Below are positions 16,673-26,040 of a stretch of DNA of 64,000 nucleotides, piece by piece. The notes under the pieces are model-generated. The model did no database searches, was not told the origin of the DNA, and was given only the letters and a program-made list of their open reading frames with translations. A program made the translations under genes and the position numbers. Within the stretch, counting starts at the first letter, position 1, and each line of letters starts with the position of its first letter. Location: contig CALFWZ010000020.1 of NCBI GenBank assembly GCA_937928405.1, forward strand, positions 1 to 64,000. The letters are read 5' to 3'. Source of the DNA: an uncultured Saprospiraceae bacterium. GTDB taxonomy: Bacteria > Bacteroidota > Bacteroidia > Chitinophagales > Saprospiraceae.

Positions 16673-19504
16673 CTACTGCTTCACCAATTTTCGGGTATAT
16701 CCTTTTCCATCCACCCAGATTTGAACCAGATAGATACCTTGGCTCCAGTTTTGGGTATCAATTTGCTGGTCTAAAACACGGGTTTGAGACAGTCCTTGTT
16801 CATAAACCGTTTGTCCCAACATGCTAGAAATACGCACGGTAACATCTACGCTTCGATTAAAGGCAACTGCTAGATTTGTCATTCCATTGGTAGGGTTTGG
16901 AAATAAGGAATATTCCAATATTCCTTCTATCTCTTCCGTTCCAACCGAATATAGGTTAATTGGTAATACTTGTTCACAACCATTATTGTCTGTCACGGTT
17001 ACAGTGTACTCACCACTGTCAATATTTGTTAGAATATTGGAGGTTTCTCCGTTACTCCACAAATAAGTATATGGAGCGACTCCACTCTGTGGAAAGACAG
17101 CTATACCTCCGTCTCCGGTCGTTCCAGTAGTAGGTTCGTCAAAATTGACAACAATGTCAAAATCTTCTGGACAACCAATGATATTGATATTGTCTAAATC
17201 CAGCCAGTAATCACCAGCCCCATGTATTCCTCGGAAACGTACACGAATAAATTCACCAGCAAAAGGATCTAAGTCGACTGTTCGATTAGCAAATTCGGCA
17301 GAAGTAATATGATTTGTTTCATCCACCACAAAAGCTACATTATAAGTATCTCCACAATCAGTTGATATTTCTACGATAAGAGAATCTCCAGCCAGTTCTG
17401 TTCCAACGGTTCCGGCAGACCACTCGGTATAACGATAATCAAAGTTAAGACTATCTCCTGGGTTAATGGGACCGATATTCGTGGTCGTGGTTATGAAAGA
17501 ATTGCCACCAAAAACATTTCGGTATATGCCTCCTGAACCGTTATTATGTCCTTCTCCTACTGTTCCATCTGTTGTCCAATTTTCAGGAAGTTGGTTGTCG
17601 TTAAAATCTGCCACTAATGGTAATTGTGCTGGATTAGAAGTAATAAATGTAAAATTGGTGGTATCATTGGTAAAATTATCATCTATGCCTGTGCTAACCC
17701 ACGTACGAACCATAAATTCACTTGGAAAAACATTAGAATCAAAAGTCGTATTAAAAGTATAAGTAACTCCTTCACCAGAAGGAATAGTAATATCCGTTAA
17801 ATTTTCTGTTACGACTGGTCCGTTATCTACCTGATAAGAAGCGGAAATATTTGTTTGATCATCCAAGCCAACATTGTTGATGGCGATCTTAACGCTATCT
17901 ATCGAAGAACCACATAAAGCATCCGCTGTATTATTACTGCTAGATGCTTGTAAATCATTGGCAAATGGTATTAAAACTTGAATATCATCAATTCCAAATC
18001 CTTCTCTGGTAACAGAGCCATCACTAGAAAAGACAAATCGAAAACGACAGTTACCTTCACCTGCAAATCCGTCAAGGGTGTGTTCTGCATAGCCCCAACC
18101 ATCTGATATACCAGCCCAGACATTACCTAGATCTGAAAAAGTATCATCTACACTATACCAGTTAATTCCAGTACCCATGGCGCCAATTTTTTCCCAAGTA
18201 ACACCACCATCTTTGGTTCCTTCTAGCCAAGCACCATCGTAGTTTGTTTCTGTATTATAAATAATGTTCAAAGAAATTTTCGGTGTTTCCATAATATTGG
18301 AAAAATCAAAACAAACCGACTGAAAGTAAGAAAATTCGCTGCTATTATAATCACCAGCTAGATTGGTGACCCAAGCATTATCGCCACTATTTGCTGCACT
18401 GATTTCAGTACCTGCAGGTACTCCAAACTCCCATGAATTATTTTGACTACTGTCCACCAGACTCCAACCTTCAGAATTGACGGAAAAATTTGCTACGTAA
18501 GGAAGTTCATCCACCGTAGGGATGCTATAAAAAGTATAGTAAGCTGTATCATTTCCGCTTCTAGAATCTCCAACCAGATCGGTCCAAACGGCAATTTCGT
18601 ATTCACCTGGTTCACTGAAGTCATATTGTGTATCGAAGCTGACGGAAACCGTATCATCACTCCCTATCACACCAGTGAAAAATCCATCTTCAAACATAGG
18701 CAGTGAAGCCACTTCACCGTTTACACTATAATTAAAAGCGAAGAGCGACTGAAGGTTAGAACCAAATCCAGCTAGATCAAAAGTAATCGTCTCAAAACCT
18801 AATTCACAATCGCTAAGTGGCGCTGTTATTCCTGCTACGCCTACATCATTTGAGAAAAGTGTTCTAAAATCAATTGGACCAATAGTGGAACTAGTATCTC
18901 CATTTTCGCAAATCGTAGCAAGGAATAATTGGTAAGTTGTATCTTCCATCAATCCTTCAATCAATACACTATTTGCACTGCTAGTGCTAAGACTTAAAAA
19001 ATCTGCAAAAGGCGTTTGTTCCAAACCGTAATAAATAAGATATTCTGCCGCCGTATCAATTTCACTAAAACTCAATTCTAATCCATCACCTAAAATCTCA
19101 TCAAAAATGATGTCTTCTGGAAAACCACATTTTGCACAATTCCCCAACCATTCAAAGACTTCCCCTTCCGCAGGATTCGGTCCATCAGAGAAAATCGTCG
19201 AACCATTATTATTCAAAAATTCGTAAGAAACTTCGTTTTGAAATGATCCAGCCAAGTAGAAGAGTGTGATGGAATCTCCATCTGTAATCATAATTTCAGT
19301 GGAAAAATTATCCCCATCATCAATGGTGTAGGTAGAGGTATCTCCATTAATAATTACACTCAGTTCTGATCCATTCCAACCGTCACCAAAGGAATCAAAT
19401 AAGTTGACGGTATATATACATTGTGCGGAGAGAGATGAAGTAGCAACTCCTACGAGTAAGAGTACACTCAAAAAATGGGTTATTTTCTGGTAGAATAAGC
19501 TCAT
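16673..19504 (-). CDS. Large secreted T9SS cargo protein with Ig/FN3-like and anchor domains
   Basis: A 943-residue extracellular protein. Signal peptide residues 1-27 (ending SLSAQ). The N-terminal domain has the motif DSFGDGWNG, seen repeatedly in T9SS cargo. A fibronectin-III-like region follows near 140-215 (ISFSEIDTAAEYLIYYGL-type). Two jelly-roll choice-of-anchor-like regions occur near 335-500 (LPYVANFSVNSEGWSLVD) and 625-770 (LPLVADFNDNQLPENWTTDG), separated by CARDB-like domains. A SprB-like repeat (APYTYLWSNGETSNILTNI) precedes a type A sorting domain (SLFPNPTNGMTNLAV to RKLVKQ, about 868-943). It is probably an adhesin or a matrix protein; no catalytic motif is visible. Confidence 0.85.
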   Translation of the reverse strand: MSLFYQKITHFLSVLLLVGVATSSLSAQCIYTVNLFDSFGDGWNGSELSVIINGDTSTYTIDDGDNFSTEIMITDGDSITLFYLAGSFQNEVSYEFLNNNGSTIFSDGPNPAEGEVFEWLGNCAKCGFPEDIIFDEILGDGLELSFSEIDTAAEYLIYYGLEQTPFADFLSLSTSSANSVLIEGLMEDTTYQLFLATICENGDTSSTIGPIDFRTLFSNDVGVAGITAPLSDCELGFETITFDLAGFGSNLQSLFAFNYSVNGEVASLPMFEDGFFTGVIGSDDTVSVSFDTQYDFSEPGEYEIAVWTDLVGDSRSGNDTAYYTFYSIPTVDELPYVANFSVNSEGWSLVDSSQNNSWEFGVPAGTEISAANSGDNAWVTNLAGDYNSSEFSYFQSVCFDFSNIMETPKISLNIIYNTETNYDGAWLEGTKDGGVTWEKIGAMGTGINWYSVDDTFSDLGNVWAGISDGWGYAEHTLDGFAGEGNCRFRFVFSSDGSVTREGFGIDDIQVLIPFANDLQASSSNNTADALCGSSIDSVKIAINNVGLDDQTNISASYQVDNGPVVTENLTDITIPSGEGVTYTFNTTFDSNVFPSEFMVRTWVSTGIDDNFTNDTTNFTFITSNPAQLPLVADFNDNQLPENWTTDGTVGEGHNNGSGGIYRNVFGGNSFITTTTNIGPINPGDSLNFDYRYTEWSAGTVGTELAGDSLIVEISTDCGDTYNVAFVVDETNHITSAEFANRTVDLDPFAGEFIRVRFRGIHGAGDYWLDLDNINIIGCPEDFDIVVNFDEPTTGTTGDGGIAVFPQSGVAPYTYLWSNGETSNILTNIDSGEYTVTVTDNNGCEQVLPINLYSVGTEEIEGILEYSLFPNPTNGMTNLAVAFNRSVDVTVRISSMLGQTVYEQGLSQTRVLDQQIDTQNWSQGIYLVQIWVDGKGYTRKLVKQ

Positions 19505-19699
19505 AAAATTTATTTTTGATAAAAAAAAATAGGTGCAATTTTTGATTTTAAGGACTAAAAATAGAGAAAAACCCGAGCATCTCTCAATTTTACAGCTAAA
19601 TATGTTATTAAATGACGGCCATTAGTTTTAAACTATTCGCTATAATAACTGTTCGGTATCTGTTGATAGAGAATTTATCATTTAACTAATCACTCCGTT

Positions 19700-20617
19700 T
19701 TGGCAATTTATTCAATAAAAGATCTAGAAAATCTCTGCGGAATTAAGGCTCACACCATAAGGATTTGGGAGACTCGCTACGGTATTGTCAAACCCCAGCG
19801 AACAAAAACCAATATTCGTTACTATCAAGATGAAGATTTAAAACATCTACTTAATATTGCTTTCCTTAATAAGAATGGTATTAAAATTTCTAAAATTGCC
19901 AAAATGAGCAAAGAAGAAATTGCCAATAGAGTAGCTGATATGTCTTCTGTTAACTTAGAGGATAATACGCAAATGGACGCGCTAACCTTATCTATGATTG
20001 AGATGGATGAGTATAAGTTTGATCGCATTATTTCAACGAATATTCAACAAATTGGTTTCGAACGGACCATGTTGGAGATTATTTATCCTTTTTTGGATAA
20101 ATTAAGCTTACTATGGTTAACCGGGTCTATTTATCCTGTTCAGGAAAACTTCATTAGTTGCTTGATCCGACAGAAAATTATTGCCGCCATTGATAGTGTG
20201 CCACCGACACAAGCTAAAGGAAAAACGGCTAAAAAGTTTGTTATTTATCTACCCGAAGGAGAAAACCAAGAACTGAGTCTTTTATTGATTCACTATCTAA
20301 TCAAATCAAGAAAAAACGAAGTGATTTATCTGGGTCCAAAGATTTCTCTTCAAGATGTTAAAGATGCCTGTAAGGTTTACCAACCAGATTTTCTTTTTAC
20401 GATGGTTACGGAAACTTATACAAAAACACCCGTTCAGACCTATATTAAAACCCTTTCTGAGGCATTCCCAACTTGTCAAATCCTCCTTTCTGGCTATCAG
20501 GTAGTTGTACAGCAGGTCAAGTCTTCTGACAATATTACGATCATGGCCAGTATCAACGATATGATTTATTTTCTCAATGCCATGAACAATCGGCCACCTT
20601 CAAAGCTTATAGAATAG
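19700..20617 (+). CDS. MerR-type regulator with B12-binding-like domain lacking the cobalamin ligands
   Basis: Residues 2-70 form a MerR winged helix-turn-helix (IYSIKDLENLCGIKAHTIRIW, RRY-type wing NIRYYQDEDL); the rest is the helical bundle and Rossmann part of a CarA/CarH/LitR-like cobalamin domain. A TTG start is used: the family N terminus MAIYSIKDLE begins exactly there and no ATG precedes the HTH. The key residues of the photoreceptor family are changed: the bundle motif Wx9EH reads W139-x9-E149-N150, and ExHxxG reads E188-N-Q190-E-L-S. So B12 binding and light sensing are doubtful; it may act as an apo-type repressor or sense something else. It stands alone, with yceI 102 bp downstream. 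Confidence 0.85.
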   Translation: MAIYSIKDLENLCGIKAHTIRIWETRYGIVKPQRTKTNIRYYQDEDLKHLLNIAFLNKNGIKISKIAKMSKEEIANRVADMSSVNLEDNTQMDALTLSMIEMDEYKFDRIISTNIQQIGFERTMLEIIYPFLDKLSLLWLTGSIYPVQENFISCLIRQKIIAAIDSVPPTQAKGKTAKKFVIYLPEGENQELSLLLIHYLIKSRKNEVIYLGPKISLQDVKDACKVYQPDFLFTMVTETYTKTPVQTYIKTLSEAFPTCQILLSGYQVVVQQVKSSDNITIMASINDMIYFLNAMNNRPPSKLIE

Positions 20618-20719
20618 TTTTCTATCAAATTCACTTTATTTGAGTTATTTTGTATTCTTAAGGCACAACGCTGCATTTGCGCTTGTTCCATCATTTTTTT
20701 AATCAAAACATTTCAAAAC

Positions 20720-21373
20720 ATGAAATTATTATTCAGATTTTCCTGCCTGCTTCTCATCTTAGGTCTTAGCCTTACTGCTTGTAAAAAGGCTCCTAAAGGA
20801 GTAGATGCTAAAACTTCGGCTGCGACAAACACAGCTGCGACTGCTAATGCAAATGACAAAATGTTTACTATCACCGACGGACAATTACAATGGACGGGAA
20901 CAAAGGTTGGCGGACAGCACTCTGGCACGGTAAAGGTCAGTGGTGGTAATGTCTCAGCTAGTAACGGTAAAATCTCTTCCGGAACGGTTAACATAGATAT
21001 GAGTAGCATCACCGTAACTGACCTGAAGGCTGGTGATGGAAAAGAAGATCTAGAAGGACACCTCAAAAACGCAGATTTCTTCAATACTGACACTCATCCA
21101 ACTGCTACTTTTAAGGTTACTAGCGCGAGCGGTAGTGGTAGTTCTACCAGCATTACCGGTGACTTAACCATTAAAGGTATCACCAAGAGCATTACCGTTC
21201 CAGCCAACATTGCAATGGCTGGTGATAAGATTTCTGTGGTAACACCATCTTTCAAAATCAATCGTACAGACTGGGACGTTAAATACGGTTCCGGACTAAT
21301 TGGTACGGCTGCGGATAAGATTATTCACGATGAAATTGGCTTGGTATTAAGCTTGACAGGTCAAGCAAAATAA
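20720..21373 (+). CDS. YceI-family lipoprotein
   Basis: A 217-residue lipoprotein: signal peptide with lipobox SLTAC (Cys21), a low-complexity Ala/Thr/Asn linker (about 30-45), then a YceI lipocalin-like barrel. Signatures are QLQWTGTKVGG, DLEGHLKNADFFNTDTHP and the segment ITGDLTIKGITKSI with the closing VTPSFKINRTDWDVKYGSG. YceI proteins bind isoprenoid-type lipids in a hydrophobic pocket; ligand here is unknown. A strong terminator (21405-21437) follows the stop, so it forms a single-gene unit. Confidence 0.9.
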   Translation: MKLLFRFSCLLLILGLSLTACKKAPKGVDAKTSAATNTAATANANDKMFTITDGQLQWTGTKVGGQHSGTVKVSGGNVSASNGKISSGTVNIDMSSITVTDLKAGDGKEDLEGHLKNADFFNTDTHPTATFKVTSASGSGSSTSITGDLTIKGITKSITVPANIAMAGDKISVVTPSFKINRTDWDVKYGSGLIGTAADKIIHDEIGLVLSLTGQAK

Positions 21374-21404
21374 ACCGACCAAAAAATAAAGACTTTTATA
21401 AAAA

Positions 21405-21437
21405 CGTCGCTGGTTTTACCAGCGGCGCTTTTTTTTT
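21405..21437 (+). terminator. Rho-independent terminator of the YceI gene
   Basis: Stem CGTCGCTGGT with ACCAGCGGCG around a two-base T core, followed by nine T on the plus strand; located 32 bases past the stop codon. Confidence 0.9.
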
Positions 21438-21507
21438 GCCATTGGGTAAATCTTTCTTATATTTAGTGTTTTTGTAAAACATTTATTTCTGACCAAATTA
21501 ATTGAAC

Positions 21508-23325
21508 ATGAGTACGATGCGTCTTTTTGACTTTATTTATCACCAACAAAAAAATAATCCACTAAAAAAATCTATTGGCTCCCGCCTCAATGGAGAATGG
21601 AAATATTACAGTACAGATGAAATCATCGAACGTGCCAATAAATTTAGTTGTGGATTACTAAAACTCGGTGTTAAAAAAAATGATAAGATTGCGCTCATCA
21701 CTTATAAGAATCGAGCTGAATGGAGTATCGCAGATATTGGTATTCAACAAATTGGTGCCATCACCGTTCCGGTCTATCCAACCATTAGTCCACGCGAATA
21801 CGAATATATTTTTAACGATGCGGAGATAAAATATTGTTTCCTCGGCACGGATGATCTTTGCGAAAAGGTTGGTATTGCTCGACAAAAAGTACCGTCTTTA
21901 ATTGACATCTATACTTTTGACCGACAGGAAGGAATGAAATTTTGGGAAGACATCTTCACCGACGAAGGGCTTCCCGAGGTGAAAAAAATCATGGATAGCA
22001 TTGACCCTAACGAATTGGCCACCATTATTTATACTTCTGGTACCACCGGCAACCCAAAAGGCGTCATGCTTTCTCACAAAAATATTGCTTCCAATGTGGT
22101 AGATGTTGATGATCTTATGCCCATTGATCCGGGAGATACCGTTCTCAGTTTTTTACCGCTTTGCCACGTTTTTGAACGCTCCGCTGCCTATGCTTATCAA
22201 TACAGAGGAGCCACTATTACTTTCACTGGAACAGATAATCTAGGTGGAGAAACGGGAGATTTACAGACCTTGAAACCGCATTTTTTTACTACGGTTCCTA
22301 GACTGTTGGAAAAAGTCTATGAAAAAATTTATAATAAAGGACTACAACTCACCGGCTCCAAAAAGAAGCTTTTCTTTTGGGCGCTCTCTTTAACGGATGA
22401 CTATACTTATGATAAAAGTCATTCAGGAATGTCTGCCATCAAAAGAAAAATGGCGGATAAACTAATTTTCTCAAAATGGCGACAAGCGCTAGGTGGTAAT
22501 GTAAAAGGTATTCTTACGGGAGCCGCTCCTTGTCCTGTTAGTATGGCTCGTATTTTTTCTGCTGCTGGAATTCCGGTCAGAGAAGGATATGGATTAACAG
22601 AAACTTCTCCAGGGTTAACCATCAATCGATATGATGCAGGAAATGCAATGCTGGGCTCAGTAGGACCTACCTTAGGGCAGGTAGAAATTTATATTGATTC
22701 CAGTGAGGGAGACTATAAAGAAGGAGAAGGGGAGATATTAGCAGCCGGTCCCAATATCATGATGGGTTATTATAATCAAAAAGAAAAAACGGAAGAAGTA
22801 TTCAAAGAAATTGATGGCAAGCGTTGGTTCCGCACCGGAGATATTGGCAAATTTATAAAGTCGGACAAAAATCAATTTTTAAAAATCACAGATCGTAAAA
22901 AAGAATTATTAAAAACTTCTGGCGGAAAATATGTCGCTCCAGCACCTATTGAAAGTGCCTTGAAAGAAGATTTTTTGGTAGAACAAGTGATGGTTGTCGG
23001 TGATGCTAAGAAATTTGTCTCGGCTATTATTGTTCCTTCTAAAGAGGCATTGCATAATTGGTGTAAAGAAAATCAGGTGAATTGTCAATCCGTCGGTGAA
23101 ATGATTCAAGATGAAAAAGTGCTTAACTGTTTCCAGGATATTATCAATAAATACAACCCACGATTTAGTCATATTGAGCAAATTAAAAAATTCAAATTAC
23201 TAGATGCAGAATGGGAAGCTACTAAAAAAGATGGCTCGGACGCAGAATTAACGCCAACGATGAAACTGAAAAGAAGAGTGATTGCAGACAAATTTCAGAA
23301 AGATATTGATGAAATGTATGGCTAG
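21508..23325 (+). CDS. Long-chain fatty acid-CoA ligase (AMP-forming)
   Basis: Activates fatty acids with ATP and CoA for degradation or lipid synthesis. The 605-residue ANL-superfamily enzyme shows the P-loop YTSGTTGNPKGVMLSH (from about residue 175), the A5-like motif EGYGLTETSPG, the RTGDIG hinge-side motif and the C-terminal KELLKTSGGKYVAP region. A TTG two codons upstream (21502) is possible, but ATG 21508 is preferred. It resembles the Bacteroidota type annotated as long-chain acyl-CoA synthetase (FadD/FAA1). It is followed after 77 bp by a lipoprotein gene on the same strand. Confidence 0.92.
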   Translation: MSTMRLFDFIYHQQKNNPLKKSIGSRLNGEWKYYSTDEIIERANKFSCGLLKLGVKKNDKIALITYKNRAEWSIADIGIQQIGAITVPVYPTISPREYEYIFNDAEIKYCFLGTDDLCEKVGIARQKVPSLIDIYTFDRQEGMKFWEDIFTDEGLPEVKKIMDSIDPNELATIIYTSGTTGNPKGVMLSHKNIASNVVDVDDLMPIDPGDTVLSFLPLCHVFERSAAYAYQYRGATITFTGTDNLGGETGDLQTLKPHFFTTVPRLLEKVYEKIYNKGLQLTGSKKKLFFWALSLTDDYTYDKSHSGMSAIKRKMADKLIFSKWRQALGGNVKGILTGAAPCPVSMARIFSAAGIPVREGYGLTETSPGLTINRYDAGNAMLGSVGPTLGQVEIYIDSSEGDYKEGEGEILAAGPNIMMGYYNQKEKTEEVFKEIDGKRWFRTGDIGKFIKSDKNQFLKITDRKKELLKTSGGKYVAPAPIESALKEDFLVEQVMVVGDAKKFVSAIIVPSKEALHNWCKENQVNCQSVGEMIQDEKVLNCFQDIINKYNPRFSHIEQIKKFKLLDAEWEATKKDGSDAELTPTMKLKRRVIADKFQKDIDEMYG

Positions 23326-23402
23326 AGACGTTGAATTAGTGGATTTAGTCTTTGTTTTTAATTAATTTTGGATACCCCACTGTTTAGAACAAAAACAAAA
23401 AC

Positions 23403-24248
23403 ATGAATACCCTTCGTGGTCTTTGGACCACTATCCTGATGATCTTTTTGGCTCTCGTCCTTTTATATTCCTGCGCTCCAGCGTATGAAGAGCCGATTAT
23501 TCCACCGAGTCAATTCACTAAATATCAACGTGAAGCATTGGGTGATAAAGTGAAGATTGCGATGGCATTCGAGGATGAGCGTTTTCCTGTATTGCCCGAC
23601 ATCCCTCCTTATGACACAACCGTTTATAAGTTTGTACAGACGCTCTACGATCAGGCCACCAATGAAATGCGGCACGATCGCCGGTCTCCCCAAAGTAATA
23701 AATGGAATCCCGATCGTCCTTGGAAAATAACCATTCTCAATCAACCAGAAAAAAATATTTTCGTCATTCCTGGCGGTGGTCTTTATCTTACTACTGGACT
23801 CCTCAGAAGTCTGGAAACAGAACACGAACTCTATTATCTACTCGCTTTCGAAGCCAGTTTGATGAACGAAAAATTTCTGTTCTATCAGATTATCAATCGC
23901 ATCAATACCAACGCACTTACCAAAATTGTGGAAGGTTCTGCTCGTCAAGACGACCCCGGCGCAGATGATATTGTCGCACTTATTGATAATTTAGAATTTG
24001 AGGCAGATCAAGTCATGGCGCTGGACGAAATAACCCTAGACGTTATTTGTAATACCTCCATAATAGATCCAATGGGCATCATCCGAATTGCACGCCAAAT
24101 AGATAACGATTGGTTTTGGCTGGATTACAGAACGAATTATATTGGAAGGGAAGATCGACTCCAACTATTGCTAGATCAAAAAGCAGAAGATTGTGGAGAT
24201 TTTACAACCAATGGAAACTACCATCGTTACGTCTTGAGTAAATTATAA
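23403..24248 (+). CDS. M48-like lipoprotein with destroyed zinc motif
   Basis: A 281-residue lipoprotein (lipobox LLYSC, Cys24). The middle follows the plan of M48 metalloproteases: [20 protein letters not shown], then a helix in place of the active-site helix, then [11 protein letters not shown] (about 197-207), which mirrors the ExxxAD third-ligand motif. The active-site segment is LAFEASLM (147-154), so the HExxH His residues have become Phe149 and Leu153 while Glu150 remains. It therefore cannot bind catalytic zinc in the normal way and is best seen as a pseudo-protease. Its 3' end overlaps the convergent rnhB stop by 6 bp. The homology call is mine from motif order and is moderately sure. 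Confidence 0.65.
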   Translation: MNTLRGLWTTILMIFLALVLLYSCAPAYEEPIIPPSQFTKYQREALGDKVKIAMAFEDERFPVLPDIPPYDTTVYKFVQTLYDQATNEMRHDRRSPQSNKWNPDRPWKITILNQPEKNIFVIPGGGLYLTTGLLRSLETEHELYYLLAFEASLMNEKFLFYQIINRINTNALTKIVEGSARQDDPGADDIVALIDNLEFEADQVMALDEITLDVICNTSIIDPMGIIRIARQIDNDWFWLDYRTNYIGREDRLQLLLDQKAEDCGDFTTNGNYHRYVLSKL

Positions 24249-24827
24249 ATCAGGGAGTAACCGAAATGATTTGCGGTGATGAGGCGTAGCACCTAACGCA
24301 GCGATCGCCCTCCGATGTGCCTTGGTAGGATACCCTTTATTTGTGTGCCAATCATAACCAGGATTTTCCTCCGCTGCCTTTTTCATATATCGATCCCGAT
24401 ACGTTTTTGCCAATACGGAAGCCGCCGCAATAGATAGATATTTACTATCTCCTTTTACCATACAGTGATGAGGAATATCCGGATATTTATTAAATCGATT
24501 TCCATCAATTAAAAGCGATGTTGGTTTGGTTGTTAGTTGGTCAATAGCTCGATGCATGGCCAAAAAAGAAGCATTTAAAATATTTATTTCGTCAATCTCT
24601 ACAGGTCCTACCGTTCCCACTGCCCAAGCAATAGCTTCTGCTTCGATAATAGGTTGTAGCATATCACGATTCTTTTCACTCATCAATTTAGAATCATTCA
24701 ACAAGGGATGGGTAAAATCTTTAGGTAGGATAACTGCCGCTGCAAATACAGGTCCGGCTAGGCAACCACGACCTGCTTCGTCGCATCCAGCTTCAATTTC
24801 TCTAGCATTAAAATAAGGTGCAAGCAT
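24243..24827 (-). CDS. rnhB: Ribonuclease HII
   Basis: Cleaves RNA in RNA-DNA hybrids and removes single ribonucleotides from DNA. The 194-residue sequence has the RNase HII catalytic set: D16-E17 in [16 protein letters not shown]108 in LLIDGNRF, and the later acidic residues in [21 protein letters not shown]. Length is standard for type 2 enzymes. It lies downstream of the LEA-like repeat gene on the same strand but is separated from it by a strong hairpin at 24849-24877. Confidence 0.95.
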   Translation of the reverse strand: MLAPYFNAREIEAGCDEAGRGCLAGPVFAAAVILPKDFTHPLLNDSKLMSEKNRDMLQPIIEAEAIAWAVGTVGPVEIDEINILNASFLAMHRAIDQLTTKPTSLLIDGNRFNKYPDIPHHCMVKGDSKYLSIAAASVLAKTYRDRYMKKAAEENPGYDWHTNKGYPTKAHRRAIAALGATPHHRKSFRLLPDL

Positions 24828-24840
24828 AGTTTCTCGTAGT

Positions 24841-24877
24841 TAAAAAAGCCAGCTTGTAATATTCCATTACAAGCTGG
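24841..24877 (-). terminator. Terminator of the repeat-protein gene
   Basis: Perfect 12-bp stem, 24849-24860 with 24866-24877, loop of 5. On the minus strand it is followed by CTTTTTTAAC, so it ends the 24909-25760 gene before rnhB. Confidence 0.88.
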
Positions 24878-24908
24878 CCAGATAACGATTATGATCGTTA
24901 TAAATTTA

Positions 24909-25760
24909 TTAGCTGTTTACAATATCGTCTCCTAATTCAGAAGCTGCATCTTTAGCACCATCCACGATATCGCCTGCTGCATTTTTGGCACTATCCATGG
25001 CACCACTAGCCATATCTTTCGCACCATCTACTACATCTCCGGCTGCATTCTTTACAGAGTCAACTGCATCGCCTGCTTTATCCATCGCACCGCCCGCTAA
25101 ATCTTTAGCACCATCTACTGCATCTCCTGCTTTGTCTTTTACGGCGTTCATCGCATCGCCCGCTTTGTCCATCGCACCACCCGCTAAATCTTTAGCACCA
25201 TCTACTGCGTCTCCAGCTTTGTCTTTTACGGCGTTCACCGCATCGCCCGCTTTGTCCATCGCACCACCTGCTAAGTCTTTCGCACCTTCTACTGCATCTC
25301 CAGCTTTATCTTTTACGGCGTTCATCGCATCGCCCGCTTTATCCATCGCACCACCCGCTAAGTCTTTCGCACCGTCTACTACATCTCCAGCTTTGTCTTT
25401 TACGGCATTCATCGCATCGCCCGCTTTATCCATCACACCACCAAGTCCGTCACCTGCAAGATCCTTTGCACCTTCCGCTAGGTCTCCTGCTTTATCCATC
25501 ACGTCCCCCGCCAAATCTTTTACACCACTCAACGCATCTCCTGCCTTATCCATCACACCACAAAGTCCATCACCTGCAAGATCTTTTGCACCTTCCGCTA
25601 GGTCTCCTGCTTTATCTAAGACCGAACCTCCAGCATCTTTAACCATATCCATCGCATCACCTAAGCTGTCACCTGCTAAATCTTTGGCACCTGCTGCTAC
25701 ATCGCCTGCAGTATCTTTAACTGAACCAAATAGGCTCTTTAGAAAATCGAAAAATCCCAT
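24909..25760 (-). CDS. LEA-like amphipathic repeat protein
   Basis: A 283-residue protein made almost wholly of Ala, Gly, Asp, Lys, Val and Met in 11-residue-like steps such as DKAGDAMNAVK and DKAGDAVDGAK. After a short hydrophobic N terminus (MGFFDFLKSLFGSV, possibly a membrane-contacting amphipathic helix) comes a 40-residue repeat (49-88, 89 onward) and then five 29-residue units (111-139, 140-168, 169-197, 198-226, 227-255). The pattern resembles group 3 LEA proteins (TAQAAKEKAGE type), which stay unfolded in water and become helical on drying or on membranes. No signal peptide is convincing, so it is probably cytoplasmic. Stress protection is inference from composition; a named family is not recognised. 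Confidence 0.8.
   Translation of the reverse strand: MGFFDFLKSLFGSVKDTAGDVAAGAKDLAGDSLGDAMDMVKDAGGSVLDKAGDLAEGAKDLAGDGLCGVMDKAGDALSGVKDLAGDVMDKAGDLAEGAKDLAGDGLGGVMDKAGDAMNAVKDKAGDVVDGAKDLAGGAMDKAGDAMNAVKDKAGDAVEGAKDLAGGAMDKAGDAVNAVKDKAGDAVDGAKDLAGGAMDKAGDAMNAVKDKAGDAVDGAKDLAGGAMDKAGDAVDSVKNAAGDVVDGAKDMASGAMDSAKNAAGDIVDGAKDAASELGDDIVNS
24996..25430 (-). repeat. Tandem array of five 87-bp units inside the LEA-like gene
   Basis: The five 29-residue units correspond to five 87-bp DNA units in a row (25430 down to 24996). The first four are nearly identical at the protein level, the fifth is diverged. Such an array is prone to change in unit number by slippage or recombination and may also be mis-assembled from short reads. 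Confidence 0.85.
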
Positions 25761-25958
25761 AGTTTTTTCTTTTTTTATTTAAATAAGTTAGTTAACAAAG
25801 CTAAATATAGAAAGATATTACGAATTATTATACTCATAAAAGGTTGATTTTACAAAATAGACCTCTGGATATTACGGTTTATGGCACTTTTTCTACCATA
25901 AGAAGGGTAAAAATTAATAAGGTTGTGTTAAAAATTACGAAATCTGATTACATGCTAG

Positions 25959-25966
25959 TACTTTTG
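25959..25966 (+). promoter_or_regulatory. Candidate -7 box for the Skp/OmpH gene
   Basis: TACTTTTG matches TAnnTTTG, 75 bp before the ATG at 26041. No good -33 match at the expected distance. Confidence 0.35.
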
Positions 25967-26040
25967 CGGTCTAATAATCGGGAGCTTTATCTCCTGATTT
26001 TCTCATTACTGGAGCATTGCTTCGGTTTAAAAATAAAAAA

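Noticed and set aside
19505-19699. Regulatory site between the cargo gene and the MerR-type gene
   Set aside because: A/T-rich with no TAnnTTTG box and no clear dyad; nothing to report.
24985-25782. 265-codon ORF antisense to the LEA-like gene
   Set aside because: It is the complement of the tandem repeats (Ser/Ala/Pro repeats) and disappears as an independent signal; the minus-strand gene explains it, with its terminator in the right direction.
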